Part shown: in pieces, positions 57,820 to 64,000 of the stretch | Numbering within the stretch: position 1 is the first letter of the stretch | Layout: every line of letters begins with the position of its first letter | Assembly: GCA_016188005.1 (NCBI GenBank) | Contig: JACPIQ010000068.1 | Coordinates: 62,001-126,000, forward strand | Direction: 5' to 3' | Length of the DNA: 64,000 nucleotides | Source of the DNA: Candidatus Rokuibacteriota bacterium | GTDB lineage: Bacteria; Methylomirabilota; Methylomirabilia; Rokubacteriales; CSP1-6 | The notes under the pieces: generated by a model | The model's input: the letters and a program-made list of their open reading frames with translations, nothing else | Told to the model about the DNA's origin: nothing | Database searches by the model: none | Program-made: the position numbers and the translations under genes

Positions 57820-58272
57820 CTAGCCGCCCCGGCGCTGGACGGCGTGCTCGGTCTCCCCCTCCTGCACCACCTCGCCGCGCTGATTCAGCACGGTGCGCGC
57901 GATGGTCACGATCCCCGACCCGGGACCGGCGGCAGCCTTCTTCGCTGCCACGCGCGCCCGCACGTGGATGGTGTCGCCGATCTTGATGGGTCCCTTGAAC
58001 TTCCACCTGAGCCCGCCCAGCGACTCGCCGGCCCAGGCTGGCATGTCCCGGGCGAGGAGGCCTTGCTGGATGGAGAGTCCGAGGAGACCGTGAGCGATCC
58101 GCTCGCCGAAGAGCGAGGCCTTCATGTGCTCGGCGTCAGTGTGCAGCACGTTGTAGTCGCCGCTCAGCCCCGCGAAGATCACGATGTCGGCCTCGGTGAC
58201 AGTACGAGCGGGGGAGATGTACTCCTCGCCGACCCGGATGTCCTCGAAGTGCACCGTCTCTCCGACGCTCAC
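57820..58272 (-). CDS. MaoC-family (R)-enoyl-CoA hydratase-like protein
   Basis: 150 residues from a GTG at 58272. Hydratase 2 motif: VIFAGLSGDYNVLHTDAEH, followed by RIAHGLLGLSIQQGLL, giving the catalytic Asp (D-x-N-x-x-H) and His. It hydrates trans-2-enoyl-CoA to (R)-3-hydroxyacyl-CoA or a related compound, usually in fatty-acid breakdown or polyester synthesis. It pairs with the other MaoC-like gene, as in two-gene heterodimers. A dispersed repeat lies upstream; the longer frame to 58473 is repeat-derived. Confidence 0.8.
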   Translation of the reverse strand: MSVGETVHFEDIRVGEEYISPARTVTEADIVIFAGLSGDYNVLHTDAEHMKASLFGERIAHGLLGLSIQQGLLARDMPAWAGESLGGLRWKFKGPIKIGDTIHVRARVAAKKAAAGPGSGIVTIARTVLNQRGEVVQEGETEHAVQRRGG

Positions 58273-58344
58273 GAGGCGGTAGCATAGCACGCGAGCCCGC
58301 GGCCCCGGAACCGCCCAGACTCGCCGGCGGCTCCGCCTCGTCTG

Positions 58345-58407
58345 GGCTCGCTCACGCTCGCCCGGCCTCCCATATCCGCTCGCCTCGCCTCCGGCAGCGC
58401 CTCGCCC
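58345..58407. repeat. Dispersed ~62-bp repeat, second copy
   Basis: It matches 3667-3728 in the same orientation: shared blocks GGCTCGCTCACGCTCGCC and TATCCGCTCGCCTCGCC, separated by the same spacing give or take one base. It lies in the gap between the MaoC-like gene and the DctP gene. Confidence 0.8.
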
Positions 58408-58514
58408 TCCTCGCTTGACCCGACGGGGCGGGCAGGGTGTGGTATCCTCTGGCCGCCGATCACGGGCCGCCACATCGCGGCCAGGGGCGCATCCTATACA
58501 ACACGGAGGTGTCT

Positions 58515-59609
58515 ATGGAAGGTCGCAGACGGTTCATCCTGAAGGGGGCCGCGCTCGCGGCCGCCGGCGCCGCCACGGCGGTGAATGCCCCCAACGTCAT
58601 CGCCCAGCCGAAGTTCCAGTGGCGCCTGTCCACCACCTGGCCCCCGGCGCTCGACGTGCTCCAGGGCGGCGCTCAGCGCTTCGCCAGAATCGTCGACGAG
58701 ATGAGCGGCGGTCGGCTGAAGATCCAGGTCTTCGCCGCCGGGGAGCTGATGCCGGCCTTCGGCTGCTTCGACGCAGCCTCCCAGGGGACCATCGAGGCCT
58801 TCAACGCCGCCCCCTACTACTGGGCAGGCAAGGAGCCGGCCCTGCAGTGGTTCTCCGCCGTCCCCTTCTCCTTCAATCCCCAGGCGCAGATGAACTGGTA
58901 CATCCACGGCGACGGGCTCAAGCTCTGGGAGGAGATCTACGCCACCTTCAACCTCGTCCCCCGCCCCGGCGCCTCCACCGGCTGCCAGATGGCCGGCTGG
59001 TTCAGGAAGAAGATCAACACCACTGCCGACTACAAGGGGCTCAAGATGCGCATCCCCGGCCTCGGCGGCAAGGTGGTTGCCAAGGCCGGCGGCACCGTGG
59101 TCCTGACGCCCGGCGGCGAGATCTACACTGCGCTCGAGCGCGGCACCATCGACTCCACTGAGTGGGTGGGACCCCACGACGACATGAAGCTCGGCCTGCA
59201 CAACGCGGCCAAGTACTACTACTACCCCGGGTGGCACGAGCCCGGGACCACCGGGGAGTACAGCTTCAACAAGAAGGCCTACGACTCCCTGCCCGTCGAT
59301 CTCAAGCGCATCCTCGACTACGCATGCCAGTCCATGCAGGTCCACACCTTCATGGAGTACGAGGCCAAGAACTTCATCGCGCTGCAGAAGCTCAAGACCG
59401 ACTTCAAGGGCAAGGTCGAGCTGGTGGCCTTCTCCAACGCCATCCTCAAGGACCTCAAGAAGATCTCCGACGACGTCATCAAGGAGGAGTCGGAGAAGAG
59501 TCCGCAGGCGAGAAAGGTCTACGCCTCCGTCAAGAAGTTCGAGAAGGCGCTGAACGACTGGCGCCTGCTCTCCGAAGCGGCCTACCACGCGCAGATCGCC
59601 GCCCTCTAG
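58515..59609 (+). CDS. TRAP transporter substrate-binding protein DctP
   Basis: 364 residues. Tat-like signal peptide (RRRFILKGAALAAAGAATAV, cleavage near residue 31). The mature DctP domain has WPPALDVLQGGAQRFARIVDEMSGG, KINTTADYKGLKMRIPG (with the conserved Arg for carboxylate binding) and LERGTIDSTEWVGP. The set resembles the mannitol/keto-acid TakP-type branch. GGAGG lies 6-10 nt before the ATG. It faces the DctQ-DctM permease genes convergently; a terminator separates them. Confidence 0.92.
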   Translation: MEGRRRFILKGAALAAAGAATAVNAPNVIAQPKFQWRLSTTWPPALDVLQGGAQRFARIVDEMSGGRLKIQVFAAGELMPAFGCFDAASQGTIEAFNAAPYYWAGKEPALQWFSAVPFSFNPQAQMNWYIHGDGLKLWEEIYATFNLVPRPGASTGCQMAGWFRKKINTTADYKGLKMRIPGLGGKVVAKAGGTVVLTPGGEIYTALERGTIDSTEWVGPHDDMKLGLHNAAKYYYYPGWHEPGTTGEYSFNKKAYDSLPVDLKRILDYACQSMQVHTFMEYEAKNFIALQKLKTDFKGKVELVAFSNAILKDLKKISDDVIKEESEKSPQARKVYASVKKFEKALNDWRLLSEAAYHAQIAAL

Positions 59610-59632
59610 CGGGCGACGGCGAGAGCAGCCGG

Positions 59633-59666
59633 GGGGGGCGGAGCCCGAGGGGCTTCGCCCCCTTTT
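59633..59666 (+). terminator. Rho-independent terminator of dctP
   Basis: A 12-bp GC-rich stem with GGGGCGGAGCCC and GGGGCTTCGCCCC arms around a GA loop, followed by CTTTTCC. The T-run supports function on the plus strand, ending dctP before the convergent dctM. Confidence 0.7.
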
Positions 59667-59672
59667 CCGTCT

Positions 59673-61016
59673 CTACCCCCGGAAGACGGTGAAGAGGGCC
59701 CGGACCAGCTGCGGGAAGGCGATGACGATGGTGAGCCCGATCAGCTGGAGGATCACGAAGGGGACCACGCCCTTGTAGATGTCCTGGGTGGTGATCTCGG
59801 GCGGGGCCACCCCGCGGAGGAAGAAGAGGGCGAAGCCGAACGGCGGCGTGAGGAACGAGGTCTGCAGGTTCACGCCGATGAGGACCCCGATCCACAGGGG
59901 GTCGAAGCCGAAGTGGGTCACGAGCACCGGGGTCAGGATCGGCACATGGATGAAGCAGATCTCGAAAAAGTCGATGAAGAAGCCCAGCGCGAAGATCACG
60001 AGCATCACGACGGCGAGCACCCCGTAGGGGCCGAAGGGCAGTCCCAGGAGGAAGTTCTGGATCAGGTGGTCGCCGTTGAGCCCCCGGAACACCAGGCCGA
60101 AGCAATTGGCTCCCACCAGGATGATGAAGGCGAGGCTCGTGATGCGCGTGGTGGTCTCCATCACGTTCCTGAGCATGGCCCAGGAGAAGCGCCGCTTGAG
60201 CATGGTGAGGATGGTGCCCCCGGCCGCCCCCACGGAGGCCGCCTCGGTGGGCGTGGCGATCCCGGCAAAGATGGAGCCGAGCACGCCGACGATGAGCGCG
60301 AAGGCCGGGATCAGCGCGATCGTCACCCGCTTGAGGGCCTCGCCCTGGAACTCCCTGAGCTCCTCGGCGGGGATGGCCGGCGCCAGCCCCGGTCTGAGCC
60401 GCCCCAGGATGACGACGTAGATGATGTAGAGGCCCACGAGGACCAGGCCGGGTAGCACCGCCCCGATGTAGAGGTCCCCGACGGACACCCCCATGATGTC
60501 ACCCAGGAGCACGAGGATGATGCTCGGCGGGATGATCTGGCCGAGCGTCCCCGAGGCGCAGATGGTGCCGCTGATCAGCCGCTTGTCGTACCCCCGGCGC
60601 AGCATCGTCGGCAGCGACACCAGCCCCATGGTGATGACGCTGGCGCCGACGATGCCGGTCGAGGCGGCCAGGATGGCGCCCACCACGATCACCGAGATCG
60701 AGATGCCCCCGCGCATCTTGCCAAAGAGGAGCGCCATGGTCTCGAGCAGTTCCTCGGCCAGCCCCGACCTCTCGAGGACCACCCCCATGAAGACGAAGAG
60801 GGGGACGGCCATCAGCGTGACGTTGGTCATGGTGCCCCAGATGCGCAGGGGAAGAATGTCGAAGAAGTTGGCGTTCAGGACGCCCAGCCCGACGCCGGCC
60901 ATGCCGAAGAAGAGCCCCGTGAACGTGAGGCTGAAGGCCACCGGGAAGCCGAAGAAGAGGAAGGCGATCATCCCGATGAACATCAGGCCGCCGAGCGTCT
61001 GGTCGAGCGGCAGCAT
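59673..61016 (-). CDS. TRAP transporter large permease DctM
   Basis: 447 residues, about 12 hydrophobic segments. VFMGVVLERSGLAEELLETM, GAILAASTGIVGASVITMGLVSLPTML, and ICASGTLGQIIPPSIILVLLGD (the conserved cytoplasmic re-entrant GxxGxxxPPS) identify the DctM family. It carries out sodium- or proton-driven import of the solute delivered by a DctP protein. The start lies 2 bp after the dctQ stop. With dctP at 58515 it forms a TRAP set, though dctP is on the opposite strand. Confidence 0.92.
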   Translation of the reverse strand: MLPLDQTLGGLMFIGMIAFLFFGFPVAFSLTFTGLFFGMAGVGLGVLNANFFDILPLRIWGTMTNVTLMAVPLFVFMGVVLERSGLAEELLETMALLFGKMRGGISISVIVVGAILAASTGIVGASVITMGLVSLPTMLRRGYDKRLISGTICASGTLGQIIPPSIILVLLGDIMGVSVGDLYIGAVLPGLVLVGLYIIYVVILGRLRPGLAPAIPAEELREFQGEALKRVTIALIPAFALIVGVLGSIFAGIATPTEAASVGAAGGTILTMLKRRFSWAMLRNVMETTTRITSLAFIILVGANCFGLVFRGLNGDHLIQNFLLGLPFGPYGVLAVVMLVIFALGFFIDFFEICFIHVPILTPVLVTHFGFDPLWIGVLIGVNLQTSFLTPPFGFALFFLRGVAPPEITTQDIYKGVVPFVILQLIGLTIVIAFPQLVRALFTVFRG

Positions 61017-61017
61017 C

Positions 61018-61560
61018 TCAGTGGATCTCTTTCGCCCGCCGCTCAGGCTCTTCCCACCCCTTCAGGACGTAGAAGTTCTTCACGGCCTGGGAGAGGCCCT
61101 GCAGGGTCAGCAGCCCGAAGCCGATGATGATCATGCTCTTCAGCAGCCAGCGCGCGGGGATGCCGCCGGGATCGGGCGAGCCCTCGTTGACCATGAAGGA
61201 GTTCCTCAGGAACGGCCAGGTCGTGATGAGGATCATGAGGCACGACGGAAAGAAGAAGATGAATAGGAAGATGAAGTCGGACTTGGCCTTCTTCCGCGGC
61301 GCCCAGCGCGAGTAGATGATGTCCACGCGCACGTGCTCGTCGTAGAGCATGGTGTAGCCGGCGGCCAGCAGGTAGCACACCGCGAACAGGTGCCACTCGA
61401 GCTCCTGGGTCCACACCGCGCTGTGGTTGAACGCGTATCGCAGAACCACGTCGCCGAACGTGACCAACACCATGGCCAGCATGACCCAGGACATCGCCCG
61501 GCCGATGTGCTCCTGGACCAGGTCGATCTTCCGCGCAAGTCTTCTGAGTGGCGATTCCAC
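61018..61560 (-). CDS. TRAP transporter small permease DctQ
   Basis: 180 residues from a GTG at 61560, preceded by GGAGG. Four membrane segments: MSWVMLAMVLVTFGDVVLRY, LEWHLFAVCYLLAAGYTML, FIFLFIFFFPSCLMIL and MIIIGFGLLTLQGLSQAV. The ELEWHLF motif after segment 1 is typical of DctQ. It forms the small membrane subunit with DctM. A longer frame to 61632 exists, but its first 24 residues are not conserved-looking. Confidence 0.88.
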   Translation of the reverse strand: MESPLRRLARKIDLVQEHIGRAMSWVMLAMVLVTFGDVVLRYAFNHSAVWTQELEWHLFAVCYLLAAGYTMLYDEHVRVDIIYSRWAPRKKAKSDFIFLFIFFFPSCLMILITTWPFLRNSFMVNEGSPDPGGIPARWLLKSMIIIGFGLLTLQGLSQAVKNFYVLKGWEEPERRAKEIH

Positions 61561-61654
61561 GCAGTCCTCCGCAGGCGTGAGACGGGTTGGCAGCCGGGGG
61601 ATGTGCGCCACGCCCCCCTCCCGTCCGGCCAAGCAGCGGCGCGGGCGGGATACA

Positions 61655-61683
61655 TTGACCGAAGGGTCAGTCGCCCCTAGAAT
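61655..61683 (+). promoter_or_regulatory. Sigma-70 promoter of mqnE-mqnC
   Basis: TTGACC (61655-61660), a 17-nt spacer, TAGAAT (61678-61683), then a leader of about 32 nt with GGGAGGAT before the ATG at 61722. It is the best-formed housekeeping promoter in the window. Confidence 0.7.
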
Positions 61684-61721
61684 CAGAGCGGCTGGTCCGT
61701 CCGATCCACCGGGAGGATAGC

Positions 61722-62825
61722 ATGCCTGTCGTGAAAGAGCGCCGGCTCCTGCTGCGAGACCGGCTGCTGGTCCCCGTCTGGGAGAAGGTCCGCGCCGGGG
61801 AGCGCCTGTCGCGGGAGGACGGCCTCCTTCTCTTCGAGAGTGAGGATCTCCATGGGGTGGGGAGCCTCGCCGACCACGTCAAGGCCCGCCGGTACGGAGA
61901 GCGGGTGTTCTTCGTGATGAACCGCTACGTCAACCCCACCAACGTCTGCGTCCTCTCCTGCGCCTTCTGCGACTTCACGCGGAAGAAAGGTGAGGCCGGC
62001 GCCTTCGAGAACTCCATCGAGGACGTGCTGGCGATGATCAAGCCGGGCACCCGCGAGGCCCACATCGTGGGAGGGCATCACCCCGACTGGCCTTTCGAGT
62101 ACTACGAGCGCCTCATCGCGGCCATCCACGCCTCCCGTCCCGAGACGCAGATCAAGGCCTTCACGGCGGCGGAAGTGGACTTCTGGTGGCGCCGCTGGAA
62201 GATCGAGCCCCGCGAGGCGCTCGCGCGGCTCAAGGAGGCGGGGCTACATTCCATGCCGGGCGGGGGCGCCGAGATCTTCTCCCGGCGCCTGCAGAAGCGG
62301 CTCAACTTCACTGGCAAGGCCGATGCCGACCGCTGGTGCGAGATCCACGGGATCGCGCATGGGCTCGGCATCAAGACGAACGCCACCATGCTCTATGGCC
62401 ACGTGGAAACGCTCGCAGAGCGCGTGGATCACCTGCTGCGGCTCAGGGAGCAGCAGGACCGCTCCGGGGGCTTCCTCACCTTCATCCCGCTGGCCTATCA
62501 GGTGGGCAACACGAAGCTCGTGCCCCGCCAGACTCCGCCGACCGACGATCTCAGGACCATCGCCATCTCCCGGCTCCTCCTCGACAACTTCCCCCACGTG
62601 GAAGCCTACTGGGTGATGCTCGGCGAAGAGACTGCCTCGCTGGCGCTTCACTTCGGCGCCTCCGACGTCAACGGCACGCTGGAGGAGGAGAAGATCGCCC
62701 ACATGGCCAAGGCCGAGAGCCCGGCGGGGCTCGCCCGCGAGCAGATCCTCCGGATGATCCGCGACGCGGGCAAGACTGCCGTGGAGCGTGACGCCCTCTA
62801 CAACGTGGTGCGGGTGTGGAGCTGA
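61722..62825 (+). CDS. mqnE: Aminofutalosine synthase MqnE (radical SAM)
   Basis: 367 residues. Radical SAM Cys motif C-x3-C-x2-C in NVCVLSCAFCDF (about 77-84), then EAHIVGGHHPDWPFEYYERLI and LHSMPGGGAEIF, typical of MqnE. It adds the adenosyl radical to 3-(1-carboxyvinyl)oxybenzoate to form aminofutalosine, an early step of the futalosine menaquinone route. A related F420 enzyme (CofH) shares the motif, but the adjacent mqnC supports MqnE. The stop overlaps the mqnC start by 10 bases. The promoter is at 61655-61683. Confidence 0.9.
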   Translation: MPVVKERRLLLRDRLLVPVWEKVRAGERLSREDGLLLFESEDLHGVGSLADHVKARRYGERVFFVMNRYVNPTNVCVLSCAFCDFTRKKGEAGAFENSIEDVLAMIKPGTREAHIVGGHHPDWPFEYYERLIAAIHASRPETQIKAFTAAEVDFWWRRWKIEPREALARLKEAGLHSMPGGGAEIFSRRLQKRLNFTGKADADRWCEIHGIAHGLGIKTNATMLYGHVETLAERVDHLLRLREQQDRSGGFLTFIPLAYQVGNTKLVPRQTPPTDDLRTIAISRLLLDNFPHVEAYWVMLGEETASLALHFGASDVNGTLEEEKIAHMAKAESPAGLAREQILRMIRDAGKTAVERDALYNVVRVWS

Positions 62826-63901
62826 GCCCGCAGGAGGCGATCCGGGAGAAGGTCGAGGCGGGCCGGCGCCTGGAGCGGGCCGAGGGCCGCTGGCTCCTCA
62901 CCGAGGCGCCGCTGCTGGACCTCGGCAGCCTCGCCCAGGCCGCCCGGTTCCGGCGCCTGCCAGAGCGCCGCGTCACTTTCGTCGTCGACTCCAACCCGAA
63001 CTACACCAATGTCTGCGTCACCGACTGCCAGTTCTGCGCCTTTTACCGCAAGCCCGGTCACCCGGAGGCCTGGACGCTGGGCGTCGAGGAGGTGCTCCGA
63101 AAGGTCGAGGCCGCTGCGCGCGACGGCGCCACGACCGTGCTGCTGCAGGGGGGTCACAACCCGGAGCTGCCGCTGGAGTACTACCTCTCGCTGGTCCGGG
63201 AGACCCGGCGGCGCTTCCCGTCGGTCACTCCCCACTTCTTCACGGCCTCGGAGATCCACACCATGGCCGGGGTGAGCGGGCTCGACGTGGCCGGAGTGAT
63301 CGGGCGCCTGAAGGAGGCCGGGCAGACCACGCTGCCCGGCGGGGGGGCGGAGGTGCTCTCCGCGCGCGTCAGGACCCGCATCGCGCCCAAGAAGGGCGGG
63401 CCCGACAGCTGGCTCGAGGTGCACCGCGAGGCCCACCGCCAGGGACTCAGGTCCACGGCCACCATGATGTACGGGCACGTGGAAGAGCCCGAGGACATCC
63501 TCGACCACTGGGAGGCGATCCGGGACCTCCAGGACCAGCACGGCGGGTTCACGGCCTTCGTACCGTGGTCGTTCAAGCCGGGACACACGCTCCTCGAGAA
63601 GTGGATCAAGCACTACCAGGGACCGAGCGCCTACCTCCGCATGCTCGCCGCCGCCCGCCTCTACCTCGACAACTTCCAGCACATCCAGGCCTCGTGGTTC
63701 TCCGGGGGCAAGCGCACCGGCCAGGTCGCGCTCTCCTGGGGCGCCGACGACTTCGGCGGGACGCTCTTCGAGGAGAACGTGCACGCGGCCGCGGACTACG
63801 TGAACCGGACCACCGTGGCGGAGATCGTGACCCTGATCCGCGAGGCCGGCTTCACGCCGGCCCAGCGCACCACGACCTACGAGATCCTCCGCGAGTTCTA
63901 G
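62816..63901 (+). CDS. mqnC: Cyclic dehypoxanthine futalosine synthase MqnC (radical SAM)
   Basis: 361 residues from a GTG inside the end of mqnE. Cys motif in NVCVTDCQFCAFYR (C-x3-C-x2-C, about 64-71), followed by LLQGGHNPELPLEYYLSL and TLPGGGAEVLS, the standard MqnC positions. It cyclises dehypoxanthine futalosine to the naphthoquinone precursor, using SAM. The pair indicates menaquinone synthesis without the classical men genes; mqnA, mqnB and mqnD are outside the window. The stop TAG supplies the first base of a repeat arm (63901-63916). Confidence 0.93.
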   Translation: MELSPQEAIREKVEAGRRLERAEGRWLLTEAPLLDLGSLAQAARFRRLPERRVTFVVDSNPNYTNVCVTDCQFCAFYRKPGHPEAWTLGVEEVLRKVEAAARDGATTVLLQGGHNPELPLEYYLSLVRETRRRFPSVTPHFFTASEIHTMAGVSGLDVAGVIGRLKEAGQTTLPGGGAEVLSARVRTRIAPKKGGPDSWLEVHREAHRQGLRSTATMMYGHVEEPEDILDHWEAIRDLQDQHGGFTAFVPWSFKPGHTLLEKWIKHYQGPSAYLRMLAAARLYLDNFQHIQASWFSGGKRTGQVALSWGADDFGGTLFEENVHAAADYVNRTTVAEIVTLIREAGFTPAQRTTTYEILREF

Positions 63902-63987
63902 GGGTCAGGTCTTGCAATCCGACACGTAGCCCTGTCCCCGCCCCTGCTGTCCGCCCGGCGGTACACGATGACGAGTACGCTGACCCC
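63901..63987. repeat. REP-like element, second copy, with distant inverted arm
   Basis: GGGGTCAGGTCTTGCA (63901-63916) is identical to the left arm at 35551. CTGACCCC (63980-63987) is the inverse of its first 8 bases. It directly follows mqnC, overlapping its stop codon. Confidence 0.6.
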
Positions 63988-64000
63988 GTATCACGATGCA

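Overview
This is a bacterial chromosomal window of roughly 70% GC with closely packed genes. Most genes sit in runs that overlap by 1 to 14 bases, and GTG and TTG starts are common. The content includes the futalosine route to menaquinone (mqnE, mqnC), two TRAP-type importers, several acyl-CoA or aldolase-type enzymes, a PEP-CTERM-tailed secreted protein and a selenoprotein read through an in-frame TGA. Together with the base composition this suggests an uncultured soil or subsurface lineage of the Rokubacteria/Methylomirabilota type. That assignment is inference; no rRNA or tRNA gene was seen to confirm it.

Layout. 1-2123 (+): end of a TldD/PmbA-like protein and a two-subunit transketolase. 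2184-4711 (-): RraA-like aldolase and a two-gene ABC-2 exporter. 4861-6253 (+): Rieske ferredoxin-like protein, SnoaL-like protein, GNAT acetyltransferase. 6198-11001 (-): low-molecular-weight phosphatase/ArsC-like protein, SDR, alpha/beta hydrolase, the selenocysteine thioredoxin-like protein, CoA-type NUDIX hydrolase, HpcH/HpaI aldolase. 11110-17325 (-): surface polysaccharide and secretion block (DUF2079 membrane protein, GT2, methyltransferase, PEP-CTERM vWA protein, ArnT-like GT). 17368-20244: CinA-like protein, FabL-like reductase, UppP and a small helical protein. 20211-24844 (-): hydrolase, frameshifted TatD, a 75-bp tandem repeat, and the TldE/TldD pair. 25148-26554 (+): CPBP protease. 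26584-34037 (-): M20 hydrolase, thiamine genes thiO-thiE-thiG-thiS, a damaged DUF255 gene, and YgfZ. 34110-35971 (+): MutY-like, SDR, MutT-like. 35958-40524 (-): a TRAP-TAXI importer whose permease and binding protein are separated by a lower-GC three-gene islet. 40781-43959 (-): racemase-family protein, SirB1, ferritin-like, receiver-like, and peptide deformylase in one overlapping run. 44050-47904 (+): large cyclase/ATPase/TPR regulator and a peroxiredoxin. 47941-58272 (-): a QueG-PncA fusion, methyltransferase, MetH, IlvD, deacetylase, MGDG-synthase-like GT, and two MaoC-like proteins. 58515-61560: a DctP-DctQM TRAP importer. 61722-63901 (+): mqnE-mqnC.

The most unusual items are these: a TGA-interrupted thioredoxin-like gene followed at 20 nt by a textbook-looking bacterial SECIS hairpin; the compact islet of a retropepsin-like protease with DUF5678-like and DUF3467-like partners; the in-frame QueG-PncA fusion with an internal Shine-Dalgarno start; a microhomology deletion that removed the CxxC region of the DUF255 protein; several families of short repeats; and a recurring extended -10 element lying 6 to 8 nt from the start codon, which suggests that leaderless transcripts are common here.
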